This document shows, one piece after another, positions 31,091 through 43,132 of a stretch of DNA of 64,000 nucleotides; position 1 is the first letter of the stretch; each line of letters opens with the position of its first letter. The notes under the pieces were generated by a model that was not told the origin of the DNA, ran no database searches, and was given only the letters and a program-made list of their open reading frames with translations. A program made the translations under genes and the position numbers. This DNA comes from Bathynomus jamesi (taxonomy: Eukaryota; Arthropoda; Malacostraca; Isopoda; Cirolanidae), in assembly GCA_023014485.1 (NCBI GenBank), contig JAJOZX010003210.1, positions 100,001-164,000 on the forward strand. Direction: 5' to 3'.

Positions 31091-31890
31091 ATGTGGTGGA
31101 GGTGATCCAGTTCAGTACAAAGATTTACGCCGTTAATGTCGGAGTGGTCTCCCTGATCAAGATCATTTTATTGGGCGAATGGTCTGCCACTTAGCAGATG
31201 CCATTCACCTTGAACAAATGTAAGGTAATGCATATAGGCTACAAGAACCCGAAGACCGATTACTCTCTGATGGGGAGGAACTTGACTGAGACTGATCTAG
31301 AGAAAGACTTGGGAGTTTATATTAGTAATGATTTCATACAGTCAAAGCAGAAGTCGAAAAGAGAGCCTTAAAAATACTAGGTTACATTAAAAGACAGTCC
31401 AATTTAGAAACAAGGAGACTGTAATGTCTCTTTACAATTCACTAGTTAGACTTCAACTCAAGTATTGTGTGCAGGTTTAGTCTCTGTCCCTTCGGAATTA
31501 TATTAAAAGATTGGAAAGGGTACAAGCAAGGGCTACAAAATTGATCCCTTCAATGAGACTTCAAAACTCCAAATGTAGATTTGAGCGCTTAAATTTGCTT
31601 ACCTTAGAGACCAGGAGTTTGCGTGGTCAGCTTACAGTATTTAAATTCTTAAAATGTTTAATGGAATACACAGGGTAGACTACAGGGAATTATTCTCATT
31701 TATTACATTGGACAAGAAATAATGGCTTTAAATTGGAATTTAAAACATTTAGTACCTCCATCTGTGGTAATTTCTTATCTTATAAATAGTTAATATTTGG
31801 AGCAATCTTCCCTTGTAGGTTATTTCAAGCCAGAGTGTAAATATGTTTAAAAATAGGCTAGACAAAGTTCTGAGTACACTCAGGGTTTAA
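31091..31890 (+). pseudogene. CR1-clade LINE C-terminal fragment
   Basis: Frames encode [46 protein letters not shown] and GFKLEFKTFSTSICGNFLSY segments, with many stops. It could be the 3' part of the CR1 copy at 22400-23730, separated by nested insertions and a deletion of the RT core. Confidence 0.8.
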
Positions 31891-33140
31891 GACTGTTCCC
31901 ATATATAATTTAAGAATCAATTAGATATGTATTTCGAAAATAATATTATAATGTAGGCGTTTGTTTAAGCAATTACTCCTATACTTAGTCATCGCTCACT
32001 TTTGATCACTGACCTCATGAACACCTCCAAGTAGGGTATTTTTAAATTCACCGTAGCAGCAGTGGTCCACGAAAATTTTTCATTTTTCATAAGGGGCAAG
32101 TACATGGAGATATACAAGGTCCCCCCAGCTGATATTCCTCACCGGAAGGGGATTTTCTCTGCTCTCGTGGTGGCATAATACCACGAAGTGTGAATCAGTC
32201 AGTATATCACTTGCCGCATAAATACCTTTCACGTCGGAAGAACCAAGTTGAAACTCAGCGACATTCAAAGAGTTGGCAGACATATACATAAAACAGACAT
32301 TCAATTACAGAAAACACGCTCACACGTGACTTACCTGCCTCGTTAACATGTCTAAGAATAGAGTAGATAAGTATTTTGTAGAAATTTTTTTTTTCTACTT
32401 CTTCGTAATGAACAAAAAATGTATGTCATGGATTGGGTGAAGTAGAATTGCGTTTCTGCTATCACTATTTTTATTTTCTCTTCTTTCTCTTGGAAAATTG
32501 GGTGCACATGATGAGTGCAGGCATGGTGTGGAAGATACGGGTTCCATTTTCAACCCGTTTCCTGTATTAACATTTCATCGCTTTGCCGGCAATGACCCAC
32601 ACGAGGAGAAGGAGAGGAGTTTTAGTTCTATTTCTGCGTGATAGCTTTGCACGTACATAAGTGTAAACACGGAGAGTTTGACCTTTTCTTCCTCCTTAAT
32701 CCTTTTTGAGCTAGCCTGGAGTGGACCATGGGTCTTTGTTGGCCCGATACTTAGGTAATTAGAGTTGTAAATATTTTGTATAAAATCAAAACCATATGTT
32801 CGAGGTTTTTGTAACGATACCAAGTAGTTGATATACGACCAGTACACATATATTATTATGTTAGTTTATACAACGGCACTATATTACAGTATATGATTTC
32901 TACGTGTGCATTGCAAATTGGAAAACTAGTTTATTTATTCTCTTCTTTTCTCTAAAAGTGCCTTGGTTACTTTTCCAGGGTCAAAGTACTTTCTTCAACA
33001 TTTTTCTTTTTATTTTCAGTTAATTTTTCCACGAACTTTTATGGCGAACATTTTTCCACAGTTGACAAAGACTGTCTTAGAAATTCCAGCTTGGTTATTG
33101 TGGGATCTTTTTTGAACTTTGCTTCAAAGAATTTAAACAG
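31891..33140. other. No gene recognised
   Basis: Mixed-composition sequence. A 74-aa minus-strand frame at 32080-32304 and a 90-aa one at 32575-32847 lack recognisable domains and are not supported as genes. No repeats shared with the rest of the window were seen. Confidence 0.5.
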
Positions 33141-33251
33141 GCTACGTCGTGGCCATATGACAAGACCACTTCCCATTAGATCTGTGAAGTTAAGCGACGT
33201 TTCGTCTGTTCGGTAGATAGATGAGTGATGCCTACCATTAAATGATGTAGC
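33141..33251 (+). ncRNA. 5S-rRNA-like sequence (pseudogene or SINE head)
   Basis: A 111-base segment with an 8-bp closing stem, GCTACGTC/GATGTAGC (one G-T). A GGCCATA near the 5' end, an internal-promoter-like GAAGTTAAGCGACGT (box A) and TAGATAGATGAGTGATGCC in place of the intermediate element/box C sit at the right relative positions for 5S rRNA. It is diverged, so a 5S-derived SINE or pseudogene is likelier than a functional gene. No second copy was found. Confidence 0.6.
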
Positions 33252-33894
33252 GACCCGTAGTTCCCACGTAAGGCTGTAGATCCCCTCCGTCACAAGACCT
33301 TTGTTGTTAGAACGGAGGTTGAACACTCCCAAGTATTATCATCATCAGAATTTGAACGTCATTTCATCACAACTTTATCAAATAATTAAAACTAGTTTCT
33401 TTTAGAATTAATCATTCTAACTTCCACATGACTGACAATATTTAGAGTTTAATTTCCACTTAAATTATTGCTGCAGTTATTTTGGTTTGTCTTCGTATGT
33501 TAACAATGAGAGTAGAAGAAAAGAGAGGAACCCAGTTGCCAGAAGAGCCGGGCCACGTTATCTTCATACGAGTGGAGCTAAAAAAAACTGTAATATCACA
33601 CTAAAACTTTATTGTATTTATGGTTGGAAAAACGAAAATACTAATTTCAACTTTCTGAAATTACTGAAACCGCCCCATTTTGGCAGAAATACAAAATAGT
33701 CACCAGTAAAGAGATTTATCTAGCCTAGCACAAAAACTAAGTATCCTACAGCAAAATGTTATAAAGATGATCCCCACCTCAAAATCACAGTTTATCTACT
33801 AAGAATGACTGTTAGATGCCTAACCACATTTTCTGCCTCCTTGTTGACTGGTTGTTTTGTGTTGTTGCGTGCGTGCGTATGTACATATTACATT
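33252..33894. other. No gene recognised
   Basis: May include the body of the 5S-like SINE (to about 33335). The segment at 33640-33690 shares a CCGCC.CATTTT.GGCA block with 37740-37770 in reverse. A 70-aa frame at 33487-33699 lacks known motifs. Confidence 0.45.
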
Positions 33895-34896
33895 TGGCAG
33901 GCAGTACAGGTGGAGAATATGTTGCTCATGAGAAACTAGCCTTCAGCAAGGCTATAGATATAGCAAACTCTTTAGTGTCAGTTATTAAGAATAATAGAAG
34001 TAACAGTACAAACACCAACACCGAATACAAGGGTGATGTAATTAATTATGTAGAAGAAACACTTCGCAAATTACTACAGTGGTTCATTTGTATGTTACGT
34101 ACAAATGAACTACTTTTGAGGCATCTCTGGAAAGTTAGATCGTACAAGATTCACTTCTATTCACTCCTGTGAACAAAACCGAATTGTAAAGTTCAAACAT
34201 AGAAATGATGGTGAGGAATTGGCAAAATTACCCCAATATATTGTTGATGACCTAAATGGTTGCCAAAAATATCTATATAGGGTTATTTGTGCAAACAGAA
34301 GTGGAACTGTAGATGAGAACCTTTTCTGTCAAAAACCTGGGCCTATTAGGTACTCAAGATGGGTGATACTTGCCAGTAGGTTTAGTAGGCATTATGCTGC
34401 AATACTCAAACCAACAAAGAATCTTTATACACTAACACAATTCATTGCTACACATTATGGGGCAATTTGGTTTGCTATTACGTGTAGACCATACTGTATA
34501 GATGGACCAAGATATGTATGTGCACGTTGCTATTAAATTGATTAAACATTTGCCAACTGAGTCTGCAGCAAATGGTAAGACATATATAACTCGAAATACG
34601 TACTTTGTCCACCCACAAAAATTCTTTTAGCAATGCTGGCTGATTCAGAAAAAGGAAAATGTGAGAAAGCTGTGCAGAAAACATTGGATCTGAAAAGTAA
34701 GACAAGTGAAAATGTTAAAGTAAGAGACTTCATGGCCCCTAAAATCAATTATGATGCAGGTGACTGGTATCAGATAACAATGGGGAACACAACTTTTGGT
34801 GACTTAGATGTTAGACCTATTTCTGGGTATATTGAGGTCGCTGATTCTAAAAATGACATTAGTTTTTTTCCATCAGCTCTGCTTATCAAGATATGA
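33895..34896 (+). pseudogene. Transposon-like gene family B, copy 1
   Basis: Three open segments in different frames. They contain WFICMLRTNELLLRHLW, YLYRVICANRSGTVDE, a RWVILASRFSRHYAAILKP block, HPQKFLLAM-type sequence before AMLADSEKGKCEKAV, and VRDFMAPKINYDAGDWY. The copy at 41130-42527 (minus) has matching blocks in the same order (TKANRLLRYYMSHEKPSE, FCHPENILLSAIADKNKNIR). I recall similar proteins as common uncharacterised genes in invertebrate genomes. An origin as a transposase is inference. Frame changes near 34140-34170 and 34536-34633. Confidence 0.55.
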
Positions 34897-35095
34897 TATA
34901 TATCTATATATATTTCTATATAATGTATATAATATTATATAATTGCTGACTGGCAATCACTGTTGTTGTCAATTGAATACAAAAGTATGATGAATGTCAG
35001 CAAAAATAGTGTATTAACATCAAACAAGCAGAAGGTACGAAAAATATTTCTTAAATTCAAACAAGCTTGAGACACGAACGGCAAAAAAAGTTCTT

Positions 35096-36771
35096 TCATT
35101 GAGACATCTCACATAAACCGCGTTTCTGAGATTTCTTGCGATGAGATGTGCCAGGACATTCGCGTTGGATGCTCCAGCAGTAATCTGCCATCATGTGAGT
35201 ATCCCATCGTCCGCGGTACCGTTCTTCCATGGTCCTTAGTTCTTGGTGAAATCGTTCACCCTGTTCCTCGCTTAGATCACCGAGGTTATCTGGGAAACGA
35301 TCCAAATGACTGTGGAGGTAATGCAGTTTGATGCTCATTTTACAGCCAAGTTTACAAAAAGAAGAGAGCATATTCTCCACTAGTTCACCGTAGTTATCGG
35401 CCTTATAGTTCCCAAGGAAATTCTTCACAACCATACTAAACGATGACCACGCACGTGCCTCAATGTTGTCCATTGAATCTTGGAAACGCGGGTCTTTCAT
35501 GAGTTCCCGGATTTGCGGTCCATCGAAAATACCTGCCTTCAGCTTTTCCATGCTCAGCGCAGGAAATTTTCTACATATGTAGCCAAAACACGTCCCATCT
35601 CTGTTCAAAGCCTTTATAAATTGTTTCATCAAACCTAGTTTGATGTGCAGTGGTGGCAATATGATCCTTTCTCTGTCAACCAAAGCTTCTTTGATGATAT
35701 TTTTTTCTCCAACCACCATGTTTTCTTCAGAGGCCACTGTCTTCTCACCCAGTGTTCATCTTTAGCTCTACTGTCCCAGAGACATATAAAGCACGGGTAC
35801 TTGGTGTGAGAAAATTCACCATCTTCAGATCCACACAGATCACCCATTGGTGGTCTCGGTATGATATCTTTTCTAGGACTAGGGCGACTGTCCCGTGCTC
35901 TTCTCTCATACCGACTGAGTGACCAATTGGGATTGATCTGTATCTGTTGCCGTTGTGTAGAAGAACACATTTAGGTTCCGTTTGGAGCTATCTATGAATA
36001 ACCGCCATTCACTTGGTGTGTATTCCGATATGCCCATTTTCATCAGCAATCCGCGCACATTGTTGCAGAAAACTAAATCGTTCTCTTTTGAGAAGAAGGG
36101 CAGTAAATCCTTTTCTCTGTCGCGATATAACGTGATTTTGGTTCCCGGCAGCAGTAAATTTTTTTCTCCCAGCCTGGAAGCTAACAATTCAGACGATTTC
36201 TTCGAAAGACTTAAGTCCCTTATGAGGTCGTTTAATTCGTGTTGACTAAAACCTTCTGCAACTGATGACCGTCCTTCGAAGTCACTGTCATTTTGCCCAC
36301 ATATGCTTTTTTGTCAGTAGCAGATTCATCATCTTCTTGAGGGAGCTCTGGAAGATGGCTGAATGATGGGACAGGTATCTCATCTGAATGTGAAACAGGC
36401 CGTCTAGCTGAGTCTATGTCAGGATACGTCCATTTACTCCGGTTACGTCCATTGATGCCCTTTATATTCACCAAACAAAAGTAACAGTCATCACTGTGGT
36501 TTCTCTGTTCTCTCCATACCATTGGTATACCAAATTTCAGGCACCTCCTCTTTCCGTTGGTCCATTGCCGCAGATGCTCCGTACACGTTTTACACACAAC
36601 ATGAGGAGCCCATGGTTTATCTTGGTCCCCTAGTTGTACTTTGAAATAGGCAAAATAAGCTTTTTTCACAAAATCAGTAATAGTTTTTCTCTGTTCAATG
36701 AACGTGTACTCTCCGCAGATAAAACAAAACACATCTGGATGATTTAAACACTTTCTTCGTGATGAAGCCAT
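35096..36771 (-). pseudogene. Transposon-like gene family A, copy 2 (intron-poor)
   Basis: The start MASSRRKCLNHPDVFCFICG at 36771 follows an acceptor TTTCCTGTTACAG. A cysteine-rich N-terminus (CFICG, CKTCTEH, CYFCLVN) suggests zinc binding. Downstream are TYPDIDSARRPVSHS, KYPCFICLWDSRA, PPLHIKLGLMKQFIK and EEQGERFHQELRTMEERYRG, as in copy 1. Three frame breaks (near 36230, 35950 and 35700). Where copy 1 has introns, this copy is continuous apart from a small deletion before the KYPCF block. It is therefore a retrocopy or a lineage that lacks those introns. Confidence 0.65.
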
Positions 36772-36789
36772 GTCAACACCTGTAACAGG

Positions 36790-38720
36790 AAAGAATTCAC
36801 GTTAGTACATGTACAATACACATGCAAAACAGCAACATCAGCAAAATCATAGCTACAATTTAATTATACAGATGCATTTAGATTTACGAGCAACTCATAA
36901 TACCGTTCCAGAAGGGTAATAAAGTAGGTAATGACGTATGCAATATCTCAAAAACTAGAGCAGCTAGAACAAAATGGATGATATTTTCTGAATCAGTGGC
37001 ATGAAAATATCCAGAATAAGGTCTAAAATCTCAGGCACCAAGAAAAAAATTTTTTTTTGTTCCCCAGTGTAATCAAACGGGATGACATCAAACTAAGTGA
37101 ACCACCTCTCACAAAGAAACTAACTAACAACGCGATTGCAGCTATTAAAGAAAACGCACTTATACTGTAGTGTCAAACTATCCGAACCATACCCAGAGTG
37201 GAGAGCGCTGCATCGAACTTGTTAGATAGGCATCCAGTTCTGTATTTGGGTTTGATGCTAGAGATGGACTTATCAGAGACAGAATTAAACCTCGCAGTTT
37301 AATGCGAAGAAGGATTTTGCTCTTAGTTTCTTGGACTAAGTATTGTTTAATCCTATGTAAAGTTTTGTATACTCTGTAAACAATAAATACAGTTTATGCA
37401 ACGTTTATTAATAATGTTACTTGTTGTATGCTGTATATTACCATTTTCAACTTTTAGTGCTAATATGTAATACTAATTCCGATAATAAAATAAGTACTGT
37501 CTAATTTTATTTAATGTTCTGTATATTATTTAAATAAAATATGAAACATTTATTGATAATTTTATTTTCAATTTATGTTATGATAAAGGTTTCGACTGCC
37601 CCGCCTCCCCCCAAAAAAGAAAATTGTACTGAAAATTAAGTTTAATAGACAACTTCTAATTTTAATGAAGTTCACTCCTATGACATTTTGTTGTAAAATG
37701 CCTGATTTTGTCTCGAGATTTGTTATGTCCAGTAAGTAACAGCCATTTTGGATTTTGGCAAAAATGAGGCGGTTTCAGTCATCTCAAAATTTTGTTATTG
37801 CTTTTACCATTTTCTTTGGAAAAGGTACAGTAAAATTTCAGTGTCCAGTACCTAAACGAAATAATTCGTTTTAGCAAGTTCCCCCACCCTAATATAATAT
37901 ACATGTATGTAATTTTTGTTTCTCTACTCATAGAGAGCTCCCATAAACTCGCTACTAAGAAGAATTCATGATGGCACCTCACTATTTGAGCGTGATGCGA
38001 ACCTGATCTCTAATCTCATGCTAAGGGAAATACGCCACTTTAGTTAACTATAATGCTGCTGTTGGCTTCACTTTGAAAGGCGTAACAAAGGTAAATCTTA
38101 GTGTTGTATATAGTGTTATTTCAGAGGGAGTAGTTATAATAAAAATGTAGGGTTGGTGTCGTTGATATATGATCGGGTGTCGTGTATTTATTGGGGACTA
38201 ATTTGGGCGTAATGAAGGTTTGGTTCCATTGACCTCGGAGTAACAGTGTAGCCCTGTATATTCTCTGGCATCTGGATGGCACTGATGCTATCGGTAAGCA
38301 AGCCACTTTAATGGGGGTGAGTAATGAGCGAGACTGGCTTACATAATTTATTATGATCACAAATGAACGTATATGAATTGGCCTAACGGCACAGGATTAT
38401 GCACACGGCATGTGGTACAACAGGAAGTAGCAAAATCGTGCCAGGTGCGGCTCGACTCGACTCGACCTTTCATAACAGCTCGAGTCTCGCGCATGAGCAT
38501 TGGACCTACGCACTAAGGCGCTGAGAGCCATCCCATATAAGGAGCTCGGGATAACAAGCACGTGCTTTAGGCGGCAAAGGCGTGTCGTTCTATAACAGTT
38601 ATAATTATTTTTAGGTTTTTTAATCGCTTCGTTTGGCCCTCCGCCGCGTAACCCGTTTCACCCACCGTACTGCCCGTAACAACTTCCATTAAGCGCCATG
38701 AATTCATGTTCCATCTTGTT
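36790..38720. other. No gene recognised; AT-rich
   Basis: Largely AT-rich. A 67-aa minus frame (37779-37982) and a 79-aa minus frame (38121-38360) have no known domain. The stretch 38380-38700 is GC-richer (CGACTCGACTCGAC) with no coding signal. Confidence 0.5.
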
Positions 38721-38722
38721 TA

Positions 38723-39424
38723 TACACTGAGCAGCAGAAAAATCGGCCCACTTGGAATATCGCGAAAAGCAAAAAAGTGGGCAAGCTTCTGTTTATAAAA
38801 GTTTTAAAATTTGAAAATATAGTCTATGAGGCAACCAAATAACGAAACAAAACAACGTCAGCTGGGAACACACGAGCTGTAACGAATTTTCGACTCTCTT
38901 TAAGAATTCGACAGTCTGACCTTCAGTTGCTCTTAGACTGCTAGTGCCACTTTTTTCTTCCACTAGTAGGAGTAGGCATTTGCGTTTAGTAACAGATAGA
39001 CTTCTAATTCCTTTGGGTTTCAGAATTGGACATTTACAATGGATTTGAGTGCCGTGAACGTCGCAAGAGTCGTCGCCCTAATTGAAGATTGTCGGAGCCA
39101 GCGTTACGTCGCCGATGCGCTAGGAATTCCAAGAACAACGTTTCGACGTGTCTACCAACGTTATGTGGAGACAGGAGAGTACACCCGAAGACCAGGATCT
39201 GGAAGATCGCGCTGCACATTTGCCCGTGACGATCGTTTCATCGTCTTGAGTGTTTTGCGAGATCGTCGCTTCACTGCCACAAACGTCCGCAATCAGCTGG
39301 AAAGGTCTCGAGACGTCAGTGTATCGGAGCGAACCGTTAGAAGGAGACTTATGGAAAGTGGCTTACATGCTAGACGTCCAGCGATGGGCCCGGAATTGCT
39401 CCCACACCACCGCAATGCTCGTAT
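38723..39424 (+). pseudogene. Tc1-like transposon, 5' half
   Basis: The end repeat ACACTGAGCAGCAGAAAAAT starts near 38724. The ORF from 39039 (MDLSAVNVARVVALIEDCRS) contains a paired helix-turn-helix DNA-binding region (YVADALGIPRTTFRRVYQRY and DVSVSERTVRRRLMESGLHA) with a GRPR-like GSGRSR between. Transposase homology stops near 39424, where a LINE-A fragment begins. The catalytic domain is absent. Confidence 0.88.
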
Positions 39425-39640
39425 TGTTCACGGACTTTCTCCTGTTCTTCTCCACACTCTTTCCTATCCATCGGATATGCGAGTTTCCGGGGCATGGAGG
39501 CGTACATTCCATATTCTATTCCTACTACTAATCCAAAGAAACCTTGGTTTAACTTTGCTTGTTCTAATGTTCTCCACAATAGAGAGAAGTCTTTCAGAAG
39601 GTAAATTGCAACTTGTAAATATTACTAAACAAAAAGTTGC
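39425..39640 (+). pseudogene. LINE-A fragment upstream of the RT
   Basis: One frame reads SFRGMEAYIPYSIPTTNPKK and PWFNFACSN..REKSFRR, the linker region between endonuclease and RT that I associate with LINE-A-type elements. It is fused in another frame to the Tc1 remnant. Truncated on both sides. Confidence 0.6.
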
Positions 39641-39660
39641 AGTCCCTTTTTCAAAAATTA

Positions 39661-40530
39661 CAAGGTGTTTCACAACCGGTCTGCCATACTTTGAGGGGTG
39701 ATGTGGGGTGATATCAAGTAAAAAAGTTAATACAACAGAGGTGCTATTTCTAACCGTTGCGAAGCTCCGGACGTTTTAAGATGCGCAAACAACAAATCCC
39801 TACTTGTGTGTAATTCGATAGATGGTAGCACTGGTGGTAGTTTCGGTTAACGAAGTTACCACTACTAACTCTCAGTTTTTTCTTTCAGTTGGTTTTGATC
39901 TGTGGCACGAGACACTGTGTTGCGCTAAGGTGAGCAATCAAAATGAATCAACAGTTCACACCCGCTGAATACGCTGATATCCATTTCATTTATGGATTCT
40001 GCGATAGTAACAGCAGAACGGCAGTTGAGGAATATCGAAGACGTTTTCTGAACCGCTGAATACCGAACAGGCAAGTGTTTAGTGACACACACACCAGAGA
40101 TTAAGGGAAACAGGGACAATTATTCCACGTAACCAAAAACATGTAGCACGACGGCCCGTTGCTGTGGAAGAGCGCATACTCGACCTAGTACAACGTAGCC
40201 CACCTACCAGTGTTCGAAGGATTTCAAGACGAATTGGGGAATCCGCATCGCGTGTATGGCGAACCACACATGATGAGGGTTTGTATCCCTATCATTTGCA
40301 ATGTGTGCAAGCTCTTCAACCGAATGATTACGATAAACGTGTTCAATTTTGCCAGTGATGGTTATGCATCGCTAAATTCTTAATCGCATACTGTTTATTT
40401 TATTTTTTTCCGTGTACCTTAAAACGTCCGTAGCTCCGCAACGGTTGGAAATAGCACCGATGTTGTATTAACTTTTTTACTCGATATCACCCCCCCAAAG
40501 TATGGAAGACCGATTGTGAAACACCCTGTA
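39661..40530 (+). mobile_element. Decayed IS630/Tc1-mariner element with terminal inverted repeats
   Basis: Ends are AAGGTGTTTCACAACCGGTC at 39662 and the reverse complement of CAGGGTGTTTCACAATCGGT at about 40527. The inverted repeats extend inward through a GGTGATATC..GTAAAAAAGTTAATACAAC block on both sides. Inside, [20 protein letters not shown] near 39942 and WRTTHDEGLYPYHLQCVQAL near 40270 are transposase N-terminal pieces. The catalytic domain is deleted, so it is a deletion derivative that could only move in trans. Confidence 0.85.
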
Positions 40531-41129
40531 TATACAAAATTCACAATCTTAAATCGGGTGCAATCACAGGTTATGTAAATTATACTTTGAAAATTTCCAC
40601 TATATTGCGCAAAGCATTATATTGTCGCTTTATTCATCTACATTCTACAGTATACATATGAGCATATGGGGAGTTAGGTGGTTTGCTGAGGTGGTTGGTT
40701 AGTTCTAACAGAGTTACCCAAGTGTTCAAATATGCGTTATTTTAAATGCCTTTTGATTTTTTTTCTGCGTACGACGGTATAGAGTGGTCAGTGGTCACCC
40801 TCAAATTCAAACTATGGATGAACGAGTAAGGAGTGATGGGATAGAGTCTAATTCTAAATAAATGATTTCAGGAATTTTCAGAATATCACTTGTATCTATT
40901 GTTGAGGATAAAATTCCCCTGTACACTGTAGGGCGGGGCGAAAATATATCGAACTCAAGTTGTTATGAAACATGGCTGAAAAGGTGCGCTAGTACCCACC
41001 TATCATAAAAACATTAACTTTAATAGCCTATGAATACGTGCATTCTCGCAACTTTGACCTCAATTTTGAAGGAAAGCCAAAATTTTGAAGCAAATTCAGT
41101 TTGGTTAAAAATTATAACAGTATTTCCTT
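40531..41129. other. No gene recognised
   Basis: AT-rich spacer between the IS630-like element and family B copy 2. No repeats or coding signal seen. Confidence 0.5.
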
Positions 41130-42527
41130 TTATAAACCAAAACATGTGTTCATCACTAAATTATATGAAGTGTAACTGCTATCTTCTTGTTGATTCACTT
41201 TAAATCTGACTTTGTTTCCCCTTTTTGGATTCTCTAGCCGAGATTTCTTGCTGAGAATAACCATTCCATGGCGGGCGTCATGTCCGTAGACTTTTTCACT
41301 TGCAGAGGAGATTTCCTTCACAGTTCTTTGAACTGCCTGGAAATGACACGGGTATGTATCAAGAATTATGGGTTTTTGGCAGTCATCAGTCCTACTTATA
41401 ACATCAGAGAGTAAGGAAGGAACAGTAATATCCATTTCGTTCCAATCAATCATATCCATGTAGGTCGAAGCTGAGAAGTTGAGCCTGATGGATTTCTTGT
41501 CAAACATTCGAATTTCACCCGGTATAACACTCCTTTTCGTTTGTAGCACTTTTTCGACTGCTAGCTTCCGAATATTCTTATTCTTGTCAGCGATAGCAGA
41601 TAAAAGGATATTTTCAGGATGACAAAAGTAACAGTTGTTTTGTAACACAGGACGAATAATGGCTTGGTCGATTGTATGTAGTTTTTGATAGAGCTCAATC
41701 ATGAAGAAAAGGTTTTTGGCCCCATCCTGGCAAAACCAGTTTGCTTTGATATAGAACTATGCAGGAGCATAGAAGTTCAGTATAAAATGAGCAATCCTTT
41801 GAAGTGTCTCTGATGGTTTTTCGTGCGACATGTAATAACGTAAGAGACGATTTGCTTTTGTCAGCCACCGTGCATTATTGAGAGACCCAGGTTGAGCAGT
41901 TTCTAACAATTTGATAGCTGGAACTCTATCATGACCGTTTTGAATTGACAAACACGCCTTATGGAGGTATTGCTGGTCACTGCTGAGATCTGCTCGCACT
42001 TCTGGTAAGTCCATCACTTTTCCAGCGAGAGGTGGAAATTTTTCAATTGGTCTGTTCTTTGGATCAAAGTTCAGATTCTTGCCGATTTTGCCCTGTGAAA
42101 TTCTAGGTCCTGTCGTTTGCCCATCAAGAACTTCCAGGTATTTTCTCAAGGGAAGCTCATTAGTGTGAAGTAAGCAAATAAACTATTGTAATGGTCTTCA
42201 CAATGTCAGCTCTAGTTTTCTAATTATTCCATTTGATTTACCTGTATTTACATTAGTTGCATCACAAACTACTGCTTTTAAAGTCGATGCAGAGTTGGTG
42301 TTAGTAATTACTGATATAATTTCTTTAGCAATATCACTTGCCCTTCCACTTCCAGGGACAACATGGTCAATATATTCGTTTCCTGGAAATGAAACTAACA
42401 CTTCATTCAAAGTCCGCTGGCATTCTCCCATTTTTGGAAGAGTTTTATCAATTTTTCCATCAAATCCAAGGCAAACTATTCCTTTATTCTGTTCTTCATG
42501 CTCCTTTCTTTCGATGCTTCTCCACAA
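41130..42527 (-). pseudogene. Transposon-like gene family B, copy 2
   Basis: Three minus-strand open segments in order: 42527-42198 (GIVCLGFDGKIDKTL, CDATNVNTGKSNGIIRKLEL), 42149-41757 (HKACLSIQNGHDRVP, RWLTKANRLLRYYMSHEKPS) and 41702-41130 (CYFCHPENILLSAIADK, DYQ-like acidic tail). The block order equals copy 1 at 33895. A conserved Asp in CDATNVNTG is a candidate catalytic residue (inference). Stops separate the segments at about 42150-42197 and 41703-41756, and the first break could be an intron. Confidence 0.55.
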
Positions 42528-43132
42528 GGTTCTTTGACGACGTAGTTTACTGGGATCAATCGTAATATTTTCAGATAATAGATTAGACAGATTTTAAGAC
42601 AGCATTAGCAATTAAACAAGCATCACGGTTGCTTATTTTGCATCGATCAACTGCCTTGCATAATTCTGGATATTGGTGTCAATTTGGAGAAATGCTAGCT
42701 TCTGTCTCTAATTCATACTCGCTCAATTTTGAAATCTTCATTTTGATGACCTTTTTCACTTTCAGAGCTGATCTCAACAATATCACAAGGATTCAACTGC
42801 ATTTCCTGGACAAAACTCTTTTGTTTGTCTTTAAAGAATCATCTTACCTGTAATCATTTTTCGTTCAGTATATTGATCAATCCAGAACTCTCATTCATCA
42901 TTCGGGATTTTCTCCGCCTTAGCGCATTTACACTTTTGTCATGAATTTATAGAAATAACAAACATCACAATAAAATTGGAAACCTTTATTTAACTAACTA
43001 AATCTACTAAAACATACATACATCCACAGGTCTGTTTAAATAAGTGAGAAACACTCTTCAAATACACATTTGAACACATTTGAACACATTTAAATTTGAA
43101 TTTTCAGCATAGAGGTTTACAAATACTAACCG

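Noticed and set aside
32080..32847. Two minus-strand ORFs of 74 and 90 aa
   Set aside because: No motif, no splice or promoter support, and lengths expected by chance.
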